64,000 nucleotides of DNA, from positions 2,662,986 to 2,726,985 of the forward strand of contig NZ_LT745763.1 of assembly GCF_900166595.1 (NCBI RefSeq), given 5' to 3'. This DNA comes from Virgibacillus dokdonensis. GTDB taxonomy: Bacteria > Bacillota > Bacilli > Bacillales > Amphibacillaceae. Shown piece after piece: positions 16,167 through 27,579 of this stretch (positions within the stretch are counted from its first letter, which is position 1; each line of letters starts with the position of its first letter). The notes beneath the pieces are model-generated. The model saw nothing but the letters and a program-made list of their open reading frames with translations. It was not told the origin of the DNA and searched no databases. The position numbers and the translations under genes are program-made.

Positions 16167-17564
16167 TTAACCAATAGACCCTTCCATTTCAAACGAGATT
16201 AACCGGTTCATTTCAACTGCATACTCCATTGGTAGTTCTTTTGTGAATGGTTCAATGAAGCCCATAACGATCATTTCTGTTGCTTCTTCTTCTGTTAAGC
16301 CACGGCTCATCAGATAGAACAGCTGTTCTTCAGAAACTTTGGACACTTTTGCTTCATGCTCCAATGAAATATTGTCATTGTTTATTTCATTGTATGGAAT
16401 CGTATCGGATGTAGATTCATTATCCATAATAAGCGTATCGCATTCGATGTTAGAGCGAGCACCTGATGCTTTACGTCCAAAATGTACAAGTCCTCGGTAA
16501 GATACTTTTCCGCCATTTTTTGAAATAGACTTCGAAACAATTGAAGATGACGTATTAGGTGCTAGGTGATACATTTTGGCACCAGCATCTTGCAACTGCC
16601 CTTTACCAGCAAAGGCAATAGAAAGTGTATAACCACGAGAACCTTCCCCTTTTAAAAGCACTGCAGGATACTTCATCGTAATTTTAGAGCCAATATTACC
16701 GTCAATCCATTCCATTGTCGCATTCTCATCACAGGTAGCACGCTTAGTTACTAGGTTATAAACGTTGTTTGCCCAGTTTTGGATCGTAGTGTAACGGCAA
16801 TAAGCGTCTTTTTTAACAAAGATTTCTACGACTGCACTGTGTAATGAATTAGTCGTATAAATTGGTGCTGTACAACCTTCTACATAATGGACAGAAGCAC
16901 CTTCATCAACGATAATCAACGTACGCTCAAACTGTCCCATGTTTTCTGAGTTAATACGGAAATAAGCTTGGAGTGGCGTTGTCGTCTTTACACCTTTTGG
17001 TACATATATAAATGAACCTCCAGACCAAACAGCTGAATTTAAAGCAGCAAATTTATTGTCTGTTGCTGGAATCACTTTACCAAAATACTCTTTGAATAGC
17101 TCTTCATTTTCTTTTAGTGCTGTATCGGTATCTTTGAATACGATACCCATTTCTTCTAAATCTTCTTTTAAACTATGGTAAACAACTTCAGATTCATATT
17201 GCGCAGAAACACCTGCTAAATATTTTTGTTCCGCTTCAGGGATACCTAGCTTATCAAAAGTTCGTTTGATTTCTTCTGGTACTTCATCCCATGTTCTTCC
17301 TTGTTTTTCTGAAGGCTTCACATAGTAAACAATTTCATCAAAATTCAACTCCGAAAGGTCGCCGCCCCATTGAGGCATTGGACGCTCATAGAAATGTTCC
17401 AACGCTTTAAGACGGTAATCAAGCATCCATTGCGGTTCTTCCTTCATTCTGGAAATCTCTTCAACAATTTCGCGAGTCAGACCTTTTCCTGAGCGAAAGA
17501 CAGAAACGTCACGATCATGAAACCCATATTTATACTCTTCGATTTCTGGCATGTTTTTTGCCAT
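16167..17564 (-). CDS. sufB: Iron-sulfur cluster scaffold subunit SufB
   Basis: A 465-residue SufB, the main subunit of the SufBCD scaffold that assembles Fe-S clusters. The family pattern [11 protein letters not shown] is at the N-terminus, and beta-helix repeats and the conserved C-terminal half ([32 protein letters not shown]) are all present. The start at 17564 follows AAAAGGAGGGG. It is the last gene of sufCDSUB. The prophage is inserted right after its stop, so any native terminator must lie on the far side of the phage. Confidence 0.97.
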   Translation of the reverse strand: MAKNMPEIEEYKYGFHDRDVSVFRSGKGLTREIVEEISRMKEEPQWMLDYRLKALEHFYERPMPQWGGDLSELNFDEIVYYVKPSEKQGRTWDEVPEEIKRTFDKLGIPEAEQKYLAGVSAQYESEVVYHSLKEDLEEMGIVFKDTDTALKENEELFKEYFGKVIPATDNKFAALNSAVWSGGSFIYVPKGVKTTTPLQAYFRINSENMGQFERTLIIVDEGASVHYVEGCTAPIYTTNSLHSAVVEIFVKKDAYCRYTTIQNWANNVYNLVTKRATCDENATMEWIDGNIGSKITMKYPAVLLKGEGSRGYTLSIAFAGKGQLQDAGAKMYHLAPNTSSSIVSKSISKNGGKVSYRGLVHFGRKASGARSNIECDTLIMDNESTSDTIPYNEINNDNISLEHEAKVSKVSEEQLFYLMSRGLTEEEATEMIVMGFIEPFTKELPMEYAVEMNRLISFEMEGSIG

Positions 17565-17628
17565 TAATAAACCCCTCCTTTTAGGATAATTCAAATAGAG
17601 TCAATCGCGTCTTCATTGCATTTGACTT

Positions 17629-20580
<2,952 letters not shown>

Positions 20581-20597
20581 AAATACCCCTCCTTACG

Positions 20598-21383
20598 TTA
20601 CGCATTTTGCTCAACAGTATGATCTTCGATACCTAATTCTTCTTTAATCCACTCATAACCTTCTGATTCAAGACGCTTAGCTAATTCTGGTCCACCAGAT
20701 TTAACAACGCGACCTTGCATCATGACATGCACGAAATCAGGAGTTATATAGTTTAATAAACGTTGATAGTGTGTAATAATTAAGCAGCCAAAGTTTTCGT
20801 CACGAAGTTTGTTAATGCCTTTAGACACTATTTTCAATGCATCAATATCTAAACCAGAGTCGATTTCATCCAAAATGGCGATCTCAGGCTTCAGTAGCAT
20901 AAGTTGCAGAATTTCGTTACGCTTTTTCTCCCCGCCAGAAAACCCTTCATTCAAATATCTTTGCGCCATATTCTTATCAATTTCTAAATAATCAAGAGCA
21001 TTGTCCATTTCTTTAATAAAGTTCATAAGTGAAATTTCGTTTCCTTCGCCGCGGCGAGCATTCATCGAAGAACGCAAGAAGTCAGAAGTAGTTACACCGC
21101 TAATTTCACTTGGATATTGCATCGCAAGGAATAAACCAGCACGAGCACGCTCATCTACTTCCATTTCCAATACATCTTCTCCATCCAATAAGATGCTTCC
21201 TTCTGTAACTTCATACTTCGGATGCCCCATAATCGCAGAAGCTAAAGTGGATTTACCAGTACCATTTGGTCCCATAATTGCATGAAATTCTCCACCCTTT
21301 ATTGTTAAGTCGACACCTTTTAGTATCTCCTTATCTTCAATTGATACGTGTAAATTCTTAATTTCTAGCGTTGATCCAGCCAT
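20598..21383 (-). CDS. sufC: Fe-S assembly ATPase SufC
   Basis: A 261-residue ABC-type ATPase of the SUF system. Walker A is GPNGTGKST, the signature is [10 protein letters not shown], and Walker B runs into [10 protein letters not shown]. It powers scaffold rearrangement in the SufBC2D complex. The ATG at 21383 is chosen because GGAGG lies seven bases upstream; the longer ORF to 21446 has no such site. It is the first gene of the operon. Confidence 0.97.
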   Translation of the reverse strand: MAGSTLEIKNLHVSIEDKEILKGVDLTIKGGEFHAIMGPNGTGKSTLASAIMGHPKYEVTEGSILLDGEDVLEMEVDERARAGLFLAMQYPSEISGVTTSDFLRSSMNARRGEGNEISLMNFIKEMDNALDYLEIDKNMAQRYLNEGFSGGEKKRNEILQLMLLKPEIAILDEIDSGLDIDALKIVSKGINKLRDENFGCLIITHYQRLLNYITPDFVHVMMQGRVVKSGGPELAKRLESEGYEWIKEELGIEDHTVEQNA

Positions 21384-21430
21384 ATTTATACCTCCAAATT
21401 CATTATTGTAATTATCACATTGCCTAAGCG

Positions 21431-21490
21431 TGATAGTCATTCTCAATTTATTCTCATTACAATCTTAAATCATTTCGAATTTATTATCAA
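21431..21490 (-). promoter_or_regulatory. suf promoter with Fur-like box
   Basis: Read on the minus strand, TTGATA (21485-21490), a 17-base spacer and TAAGAT (21462-21467) make a plausible sigma-A promoter for sufCDSUB. Just downstream lies TGAGAATGACTATCA (21431-21445), which matches the 7-1-7 Fur consensus at 12 of 14 positions. Iron control of the suf operon is therefore possible. The family assignment of the box is by eye only. Confidence 0.45.
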
Positions 21491-21782
21491 CTCTTTAGAA
21501 CAGGAAATCCTATGTATAAATGGACATTCTTTATGTTATCTTATTGATAATGGATAACTCAACTTCTTTGCCTCTACTTAATTTAATGATTCAAAATGCA
21601 TACTGGCAGCGGTTACAAGGATATATACCCACATAAAGGTGCATCTTTCATCCGTTTAGTTTTTTTGGATCCCACTGAATATTTTAGTAGCTTAAGAGTA
21701 TAACCTAAAGCCCTCTTACGAAAAAATTTCGTTGCTATTTCTCACTTAGGCTTGTTCAAATTGTTGAAGCAGGCCTTACAAC
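21491..21782. other. Intergenic region, no gene seen
   Basis: Between the suf promoter and the hairpin at 21783 I see no ORF with a ribosome-binding site and no RNA motif. The sequence is AT-rich with scattered stops on all strands. Confidence 0.5.
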
Positions 21783-21829
21783 AATAGCAAAAGGGCGTTT
21801 ATGCGAATCGCAAACGCCCTTACGCTATT
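21783..21829 (-). terminator. Hairpin after the small 56-residue gene
   Basis: A long stem AAGGGCGTTT (21791-21800) with AAACGCCCTT (21812-21821) is extended by AATAGC/GCTATT. The T tract is poor on either strand, so termination is likely but not certain. It sits 23 bases past the stop of the small gene. Confidence 0.55.
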
Positions 21830-21852
21830 ATTTATCTACATTTTTAAAATAA

Positions 21853-22023
21853 TTAGCCGTGTTGTTGGTTCATATATGCTAAGGTAAATAGCTTACACTT
21901 CTGATATTCTTGCTGCCGTTTTTTTTCAACTGCTAGCCGTTGTTTTAACTTCCGTTGATACTCCGCAAAACCAATATGATGCGATTGCTGCATTGCTTTT
22001 TCCATTTCAGAAGTGTACTTCAT
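21853..22023 (-). CDS. Small basic hypothetical protein, 56 residues
   Basis: A 56-residue ORF, helical and basic, with KAMQQSHHIGFAEYQRKLKQ and a Gln/Lys-rich middle (RLAVEKKRQQEYQK). A good hairpin lies downstream. The ribosome site is weak (GTGGAATAAAA). It has no recognised family, but it sits between the suf and met operons, where small Bacillaceae-specific genes are common. Moderate support only. Confidence 0.5.
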   Translation of the reverse strand: MKYTSEMEKAMQQSHHIGFAEYQRKLKQRLAVEKKRQQEYQKCKLFTLAYMNQQHG

Positions 22024-22224
22024 TTTTATTCCACTATGAATAGGGAATCATCCTTTCCTCGTTTTGACTCATCATAAGCTTAACATAAGACAAGTTCCCT
22101 TCTCAAAATGGATATAAACGTTTCATTCGGCATATTCACGGTTAAATTTCACTTATATACGGATACGTTGGCGATACCTACACATACAGTAAATTTCGCT
22201 AAATCTTAGCCTATTGCTACTATT

Positions 22225-23049
22225 TTATTTCTCTTCTTTTACTGGAACAATTGCTCCATTATATTTTTCCCTCATAAAAGCTTGAATTTCTTCTGATTGT
22301 AAGACCTCAGCTAATTTATTTAATGCTTCATCGTCTTTATCCTCTTTCTTCACTGCCAACACATTCACATAAGGAGATTCATCGCCTTCAATAAATAAAC
22401 CATCTTCTTCTGGCTTTAGACCAGCATCAATTGCATAGTTCGTATTAATGGCTACAAGGGCATCCTCTTCCCTTTCATAGTATTCTGGAAGGACAGCAGC
22501 CTCATATTCAGGTGAAAAAGTTAAGTTTTTGGGATTTTCTACTATATCATCAACAGTAGCACGTGCTTTGTCTACATCTTCATCTATTTTAATAAGTCCT
22601 TGTTCTTCAAACAAAGTTAAAATTCGCCCATGATCTGGCACGGAGTTACTCATAATAACTTCCGCTCCTTCTGGAATATCCTCCACATTAGATATCCCTT
22701 TGGAATATACGCCCATCGGTTCAATATGAATACCTGCAATATAATCTAAATCGTAACCTGTATCATCAATTGTTTGCTCAAGAAATGGGATGTGTTGATA
22801 ATAGTTAGCATCAATTTCTCCATTCGCAAGATCATCATTCGGTAACACATAGTCTTGGTATTCACTAATTTCCAGGGTAATACCTTTCTCTTCTAAAATC
22901 GGCTTAGCCTCTGCTAATATTTCTGCGTGTGGTACACTTGAAGCTCCGACGGTTATTTTATTATCGTCTTTTTCTTTTTCCCCACCACAAGCAGCTAATA
23001 AACCACCTAATACAATAAGGATTAAAATGGAAAGAATATATTTTTTCAT
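22225..23049 (-). CDS. metQ: Methionine ABC transporter lipoprotein MetQ
   Basis: A 274-residue NlpA/MetQ-type substrate-binding lipoprotein. The signal peptide ends in the lipobox LLAACGG (Cys near residue 21). The mature part has the family pattern (VGASSVPHAEIL, YHQHIPF-like NYYQHIPFLEQ). It delivers methionine to MetP. The ATG at 23049 is chosen over 23109 because the signal peptide begins there. Last gene of metN-metP-metQ. Confidence 0.93.
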   Translation of the reverse strand: MKKYILSILILIVLGGLLAACGGEKEKDDNKITVGASSVPHAEILAEAKPILEEKGITLEISEYQDYVLPNDDLANGEIDANYYQHIPFLEQTIDDTGYDLDYIAGIHIEPMGVYSKGISNVEDIPEGAEVIMSNSVPDHGRILTLFEEQGLIKIDEDVDKARATVDDIVENPKNLTFSPEYEAAVLPEYYEREEDALVAINTNYAIDAGLKPEEDGLFIEGDESPYVNVLAVKKEDKDDEALNKLAEVLQSEEIQAFMREKYNGAIVPVKEEK

Positions 23050-23130
23050 GTTGGCACGCTCCTCTTTCATCGTTTTTATTTGCATACATTTGTCAAAATT
23101 ACACTTCATTATTATAATTAATAATTTTCC

Positions 23131-23799
23131 TTAACGTTTATCTAGTTTGCGTGTAATATAATCACCAATAAATTGAAATAGAAATACAATGAACACAATA
23201 ATTACGGAACAAAGCAAAACAATATCAAAGTCTCTACGTTGAAAGCCCGAGTAATATGCATAGCTTCCCAGGCCTCCTGACCCAATTGCTCCTGCCATTG
23301 CTGTATAACCAATAAGCGCAATAGCAGTAACGGTAAGTCCTGAAATTAAAGCTGGCATTGCTTCTGGTAACAATACTTTAAAAATAATTGTTCGGGTCTT
23401 GGCACCCATTGCTTTAGCAGCCTCTATGACACCTTTATCTACTTCTCTTAAAGCAATTTCCACCAACCGTCCATAAAATGGTGCTGCTCCAATAATTAAT
23501 GCCGGGAGCGCAGCGTTAGGGCCTCTTATCGTACCAACAAGAAAATCAGTAAAAGGGAATAACAATAATATTAATATAATAAAAGGAATAGCACGAAATA
23601 CATTTACAAACGTGGCCGTGATAAAGTTAACCCATTTATTTTGCCATAGTCCCCCTTTATTAGTGAGAAATAACAGTAATCCAAGTAAAATACCAAAAAT
23701 AAAGGTTCCTATTAAAGCAATAATCGTCATATAAAATGTTTCTTTCGTTGCTTCTATAATATCTTCTACTTTAATAGTAGCAAATAAATCAGCTAACAC
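23131..23799 (-). CDS. metP: Methionine ABC transporter permease MetP
   Basis: A 222-residue inner-membrane permease with five hydrophobic segments and the family loop EAAKAMGAKTRTIIFKVLLPEAMPAL, which couples to the ATPase. It begins at GTG eight bases after GGAGGTG and overlaps metN by eleven bases. It is the membrane channel of the methionine importer. Confidence 0.93.
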   Translation of the reverse strand: MLADLFATIKVEDIIEATKETFYMTIIALIGTFIFGILLGLLLFLTNKGGLWQNKWVNFITATFVNVFRAIPFIILILLLFPFTDFLVGTIRGPNAALPALIIGAAPFYGRLVEIALREVDKGVIEAAKAMGAKTRTIIFKVLLPEAMPALISGLTVTAIALIGYTAMAGAIGSGGLGSYAYYSGFQRRDFDIVLLCSVIIVFIVFLFQFIGDYITRKLDKR

Positions 23800-24820
23800 C
23801 GCGAATCACCTCCAACTCTACAGAAGTTTTTTCTGTTACATGTTGGATCGCTTGTGTGATTTCTGATTCTTCACCAGTCATCTGGATAAATAGCGTACCG
23901 TACGCACCAGCCTGTGTTCGCGTAATTTTCCCTTGTAAAATACTAATGTCAATGTCATACGTCTTTACGAGCTTACTAATTAAAGCATCGTTCGTTGTTT
24001 CACCTACAAAATGGAGACGAATCAACTTACCATTCTCAAATGTGCGAACTAAATGTTCAAACTCATTCTCGGCTTCTGCATCCCCCATTAGCTGTTGAAC
24101 GAACTTTTTCGTAACATCTTTTTTGGGGTGTGAGAACACATCCAATACATTACCTTGTTCTACCACTTTTCCGTTTTCCATCACGGCTACATGGTTACAT
24201 ATTTTTCGAATAACATGCATTTCATGTGTAATTAATATAATCGTTAAGCCTAATTGCTGATTTATGTCAACAAGCAAGTCTAAAATAGAGTTTGTTGTTT
24301 CTGGATCTAAGGCTGATGTTGCTTCATCACATAATAATACGGAAGGCTTGTTTGCTAATGCTCTCGCTATGCCAACCCGTTGTTTTTGCCCACCACTTAA
24401 TTGCGAAGGGTAGGTCGCTTCCTTCCCGGATAAACCGACCAAATCAATGAGAGATTGAACACGTTGGTTCCGTTCTTCTTTTTCAACACCTGCTATTTCT
24501 AATGGGAAAGCTATATTTTCTTTTACAGTACGTGACCATAACAAATTAAAATGCTGGAATACCATTCCAATATCTTGTCTAGCTAACCGCAATTCATTCT
24601 TTTTTAATGCTGTTATTTCTTGATTACGGATAAAAATCTTACCACCTGTAGGTTCTTCTAAACGATTCAGTAATCGCACAAACGTACTTTTTCCTGCACC
24701 ACTATAACCGATCACACCAAAGATATCTCCTTGTTTAATCGAAAGGGTTACATCGTCAACAGCCGTTGTGTCTGTCTTGTTTGCAGTAAAAACTTTACGC
24801 AAACCCTCTATCGATATCAC
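23789..24820 (-). CDS. metN: Methionine ABC transporter ATPase MetN
   Basis: A 343-residue ABC ATPase with Walker A GYSGAGKST, Q-loop MVFQHFNLL, signature LSGGQKQRVGIARAL and Walker B VLLCDEATSALD. The C-terminal 100 residues form the NIL domain that binds methionine and inhibits transport. The chosen GTG at 24820 follows AAAGGAGG by seven bases. An SAM-I riboswitch lies just upstream. Confidence 0.95.
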   Translation of the reverse strand: MISIEGLRKVFTANKTDTTAVDDVTLSIKQGDIFGVIGYSGAGKSTFVRLLNRLEEPTGGKIFIRNQEITALKKNELRLARQDIGMVFQHFNLLWSRTVKENIAFPLEIAGVEKEERNQRVQSLIDLVGLSGKEATYPSQLSGGQKQRVGIARALANKPSVLLCDEATSALDPETTNSILDLLVDINQQLGLTIILITHEMHVIRKICNHVAVMENGKVVEQGNVLDVFSHPKKDVTKKFVQQLMGDAEAENEFEHLVRTFENGKLIRLHFVGETTNDALISKLVKTYDIDISILQGKITRTQAGAYGTLFIQMTGEESEITQAIQHVTEKTSVELEVIRGVS

Positions 24821-24867
24821 ACATAGTCCTCCTTTTTGTCCCTTTACTATTATGCCCACATCAGCAA

Positions 24868-24904
24868 TTAAAAACGCCTTTCTGCAAGAGAACAGAAAGA
24901 CGTA
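24868..24904 (-). terminator. Attenuator terminator of the SAM-I leader
   Basis: On the minus strand, ACGTCTTTCTG (24893-24903) pairs with CAGAAAGGCGT (24874-24884), with one G-T pair, and is followed by TTTT. It lies between the SAM aptamer and metN and should form when SAM is bound. Confidence 0.85.
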
Positions 24905-24922
24905 TACATGTCAAAATGTCCC

Positions 24923-25035
24923 CTCATCTACCAAGACATACGCCTTGCAGGAATTAGCACCTTTCAAAATAAAACATTTATTTGAAGGTTGCCGCGGGTT
25001 CGTAGGGCCAGTCCCTCCACCGCTCAAGATAAGAG
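24923..25035 (-). ncRNA. SAM-I (S box) riboswitch
   Basis: Read on the minus strand the leader shows the S-box signature: CTCTTATC, GAGCGGTGGAGGGACTGGCC, the GGCAACC segment, AAGGTGCTAATTCC and the closing GATGAG that forms P1 with CTTATC. High SAM should favour the downstream terminator and shut off metN-metP-metQ. This identifies the transporter as methionine-related. Confidence 0.95.
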
Positions 25036-25103
25036 TTAATTATTATTTAATTGGAATAGAAATCATAATAACACGTTGCTTGCTATCTGTCAATGTAATT
25101 TTA

Positions 25104-25418
25104 CTATCGAAATGAAAACAATTCTGGTCTATGCATGATCAAGTGTTGGTATATATTTGCTACATCACGAAATGCATACATTTTTTCAACGAGCTCTCCA
25201 TCTTTCTTTATAAGCAAACAAGGAACACTTTCTATTTGATGCGTTTGCATAAATTCTGGATGTAGTGATGCATTCATTTCTAAAAATAGCTCTTGCTTTT
25301 GCATTTGTTCCATTTTAAGCAACATACTTTTAGCAAGATTACACGTTCCGCAAAGTGGTGTATAAATATAAAGAAAGTAATTGGATTGCTGTAGTTGCTC
25401 TTTTGTTACTTGTTGCAA
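25104..25418 (-). CDS. yusE: Thioredoxin-like protein (YusE type)
   Basis: A 104-residue thioredoxin-fold protein with the active site YTPLCGTCNLA (CxxC at about residues 23-26) and a cis-proline region ESVPCLLI. It probably reduces or protects thiols; the substrate is unknown. The order metNPQ, yusE, yusF, gcvH matches the Bacillus pattern, hence the assignment. Confidence 0.75.
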   Translation of the reverse strand: MQQVTKEQLQQSNYFLYIYTPLCGTCNLAKSMLLKMEQMQKQELFLEMNASLHPEFMQTHQIESVPCLLIKKDGELVEKMYAFRDVANIYQHLIMHRPELFSFR

Positions 25419-25440
25419 ACTATCACCTTTTTACTTTAAA

Positions 25441-25797
25441 TTAAATCAGAAATATAGGATTAACCGCTATTCGTTTACTCACTAAAACTTGAGCTAGTAC
25501 ATTTTCAGGTGTCGTCGCTACTTCTCTGTACTCGCTACTTACATAGACGTGTTCAGCATGTGGTAATTCTCTTGCTAGTTGTTTACGAAGCTTGATGCCA
25601 GAAGGATCTTCGTCGACAAGAATATAAACATCCTTATCATCTAAACCATATTCCTCCAACATGTGATCAAATCGCTCTACTCCAAGCGTTCCATTTGTGC
25701 AAACAATGGTGATCTCTTCGGCAATCACTTTATTCACTTGCTTCTTATCAGTCAATCCTTCTACAATCATAACCTTTTCTGATCCATCTGTAATCAT
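25441..25797 (-). CDS. yusF: Toprim-domain protein (YusF type)
   Basis: A 118-residue stand-alone Toprim domain. MIVEGLTDKKQV holds the catalytic Glu of the first motif, and YILVDEDPSGIKLRK supplies the DxD motif. Small proteins of this family (YusF, RNase M5-like) act on nucleic acid, but the role of YusF is not known. Two start codons are possible (GTG 25800, ATG 25797). Confidence 0.8.
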   Translation of the reverse strand: MITDGSEKVMIVEGLTDKKQVNKVIAEEITIVCTNGTLGVERFDHMLEEYGLDDKDVYILVDEDPSGIKLRKQLARELPHAEHVYVSSEYREVATTPENVLAQVLVSKRIAVNPIFLI

Positions 25798-26060
25798 CAC
25801 ACAGCACTCCTTGAAAAATCAAGCAACAAGCTTGCAATAAAAAATGTTTTATTTACCTTTAGCTGTCTTTCAATAATGTAAACCTAGCTGGGAATATGTA
25901 GATATTTATAAAAGGATAACTGCACAACTAGAAGGCTTTTAACTATTGAATGTATACATCATATAGCAAGACTTCATCTCTGTACTATAATGCTTTTCAT
26001 ATTATCAATAAGTTTACTCCTAGTTTATGTAACAGACGGACAATTATTAACATTCTTATA
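25798..26060. other. Intergenic region, no gene seen
   Basis: No convincing ORF or RNA motif is visible between yusF and the hairpin at 26061. A homolog of yusG, which often stands here in Bacillus, is absent. Confidence 0.5.
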
Positions 26061-26099
26061 AACAAAGCTGATTGCAAAGCATTGCAGATCAGCTTTGTT
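26061..26099 (-). terminator. Long hairpin downstream of gcvH
   Basis: A 12-base perfect stem AACAAAGCTGAT / ATCAGCTTTGTT with an inner TGCAA/TTGCA stem. The minus strand continues with TTTATAAG, a short T tract, so it could end gcvH transcripts. The plus strand lacks a T run. Confidence 0.45.
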
Positions 26100-26101
26100 C
26101 A

Positions 26102-26184
26102 CACTATAAGAAAGTATAAAATTTTTAAGGTTTAAAAACAAAGGCTTTCGCCATAATACTTTGGCTACAAGCCTAGTTTTTCTA
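26102..26184 (+). repeat. Intergenic repeat, copy A
   Basis: An approximately 83-base element that begins CACTATAAGAAAGTATAA and ends in a terminator-like hairpin followed by AGTTTTTCTA. It is closely similar to the elements at 52936 (minus), 54098 (plus) and partly 53565 (minus). It lies just beyond the gcvH stop. The family looks like a dispersed non-coding repeat. Confidence 0.7.
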
Positions 26185-26188
26185 ATAT

Positions 26189-26569
26189 TTATTCACTGAT
26201 AATTTCTTCGTAAGCTTCCGCAGATAGTAAGTCATCCAATTCTGTTTCCTTAGTTGGTTCAACAACGACCATCCATGCCTTTTCGTATGGTGATTCATTC
26301 ACCAATTCAGGGCTATCTTCCAATTCTTCATTCATTTCAACTACTTTGCCACTAATAGGAGCATATAATTCCGATACCGTTTTCACAGACTCTACACTAC
26401 CGAAAGGCTCATTGATTTCTAATTCGTCACCGACTTCAGGTAGTTCAACGAACACAATGTCACCTAACTCATCTTGTGCAAATGCAGTAATTCCAATGCG
26501 CACAGTTCCATCTTCTTTTTTTACCCATTCGTGTTCTTTTGAATATAATAAATCCTTTGGTACGCTCAT
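26189..26569 (-). CDS. gcvH: Glycine cleavage system H protein
   Basis: A 126-residue lipoyl carrier protein. The lipoylated lysine lies in VESVKTVSE (near residue 63), in the middle of the standard flattened beta barrel. It shuttles the aminomethyl group between the P, T and L proteins and also serves lipoate relay to other enzymes in Bacillus. The start at 26569 follows GGAGGG; the rest of the glycine cleavage genes are not here. Confidence 0.95.
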   Translation of the reverse strand: MSVPKDLLYSKEHEWVKKEDGTVRIGITAFAQDELGDIVFVELPEVGDELEINEPFGSVESVKTVSELYAPISGKVVEMNEELEDSPELVNESPYEKAWMVVVEPTKETELDDLLSAEAYEEIISE

Positions 26570-26743
26570 ATTTATTCCCTCCAAATGATATATTCCAATT
26601 TCACTATACAAGGTTCAGTCCCAATTATCCAGTATTATTTTAAATAGATTATTTCAAAAGTTTTACCCTTCACTTGTAGTTAACATCGTACAATCCTTCA
26701 TCAACTTGATTTTTTTATTCGACAGTTCTGTTGGAATAAGCTA

Positions 26744-27097
26744 TTATAGCCAGTTTTTTTCAAATTCTTCCTCTTTGAAGCCAACAGTTACGTTAGAGCC
26801 ATCTGTTACAATTGGTCGCTTAATTAGCATTCCGTCAGAAGCTAGTATCTCCGCCATTTCTTCTTCCGTGGCATCTGCTATTTTTTCCTTCATATTTAAT
26901 TCACGATATTTTTTACCACTTGTGTTAAAGAATTTTCTTGCAGGCATCCCACTCTTCTGCATCAGTTCAAGTATATCTTCTTTATTAGGTGGGTTTTGCA
27001 CTATATGTATTGGTTTATAATTTACTTGATGATTATCTAACCATTTTTTCGCTTTTTTGCATGTCCCACAGTTCGGATACCAGAAAAAAGTCAGCAT
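26744..27097 (-). CDS. yusI: ArsC/Spx-family protein (YusI type)
   Basis: A 117-residue protein of the ArsC/Spx superfamily. A redox motif CGTC is at residues 10-13 (WYPNCGTCKKAKKWL), and the closing RPIVTDGSNVTVGFKEEEF is typical. Spx and MgsR regulate transcription through RNA polymerase; YusI has no shown function. The neighbourhood gcvH-yusI-fad matches B. subtilis. Confidence 0.8.
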   Translation of the reverse strand: MLTFFWYPNCGTCKKAKKWLDNHQVNYKPIHIVQNPPNKEDILELMQKSGMPARKFFNTSGKKYRELNMKEKIADATEEEMAEILASDGMLIKRPIVTDGSNVTVGFKEEEFEKNWL

Positions 27098-27319
27098 TAA
27101 ACAGCCTCCAATCTATAATATCTATAATATGTATCATTATATCAAATTAGACAATTGAAATTCGAATAAAATGAGTTTTTGTATGTGTTAGGTTTTTCTC
27201 AATCTAGTTATAACCTCTATTATTTTCAGCACTTTATTTATGCACACTTTTACTAATTTTAATACAACTATTGGTTTGCATTATAGAAAAGTATAAGTTT
27301 TTATGTTTTCTTATAGTGT
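27098..27319. other. Intergenic region, no gene seen
   Basis: Very AT-rich; no ORF with a ribosome site. A short match to the intergenic repeat family (TATAGAAAAGTATAAG, 27282-27297) is the only recognisable element. Confidence 0.5.
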
Positions 27320-27372
27320 AAAAAAGACGAGCTAGAATCTGTTATTTTCATAGATTCAGCGCGTCTTTTTTG
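27320..27372 (-). terminator. Terminator downstream of the fad operon
   Basis: A long imperfect stem pairs AAAAAGACGAGCTAGAATCT (27321-27340) with AGATTCAGCGCGTCTTTTT (27352-27370). T tracts are present on both strands, so it can work in both directions. It is the first terminator downstream of fadE on the minus strand. Confidence 0.75.
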
Positions 27373-27388
27373 CTATCTGAAATGATAA

Positions 27389-27560
27389 AATGAGGTGCTT
27401 GTAGAGCACGAAACACCGAATAGCCACGTCCGGCTCCATCGCCCAGCAACTAGGCAACTTCACGAAATCGCCCTACACTAAGTCATCATCTGTTCACCGC
27501 GATTTCTTTATCTCTGTTGATTCGATCCAGTCGCTACGTTGCTAAACGGGCGCTACGCCT
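27389..27560. repeat. GC-rich intergenic segment, possible repeat
   Basis: This stretch of about 170 bases is clearly richer in GC than its surroundings and has no ORF (contains GTCCGGCTCCATCGCCCAGC and GTCGCTACGTTGCTAAACGG). It stands between the fad terminator and fadE. The composition and lack of coding potential suggest a dispersed element or a degraded insertion, but only one copy is in the window. Confidence 0.35.
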
Positions 27561-27579
27561 TTGTTCTTACATAACTTTT

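Noticed and set aside
25950..26135. ORF of 61 residues on the plus strand
   Set aside because: No ribosome-binding site; it runs through the hairpin and into the repeat family member behind gcvH.
26570..26743. Glycine riboswitch upstream of gcvH
   Set aside because: The characteristic tandem aptamers are absent from this short gap.
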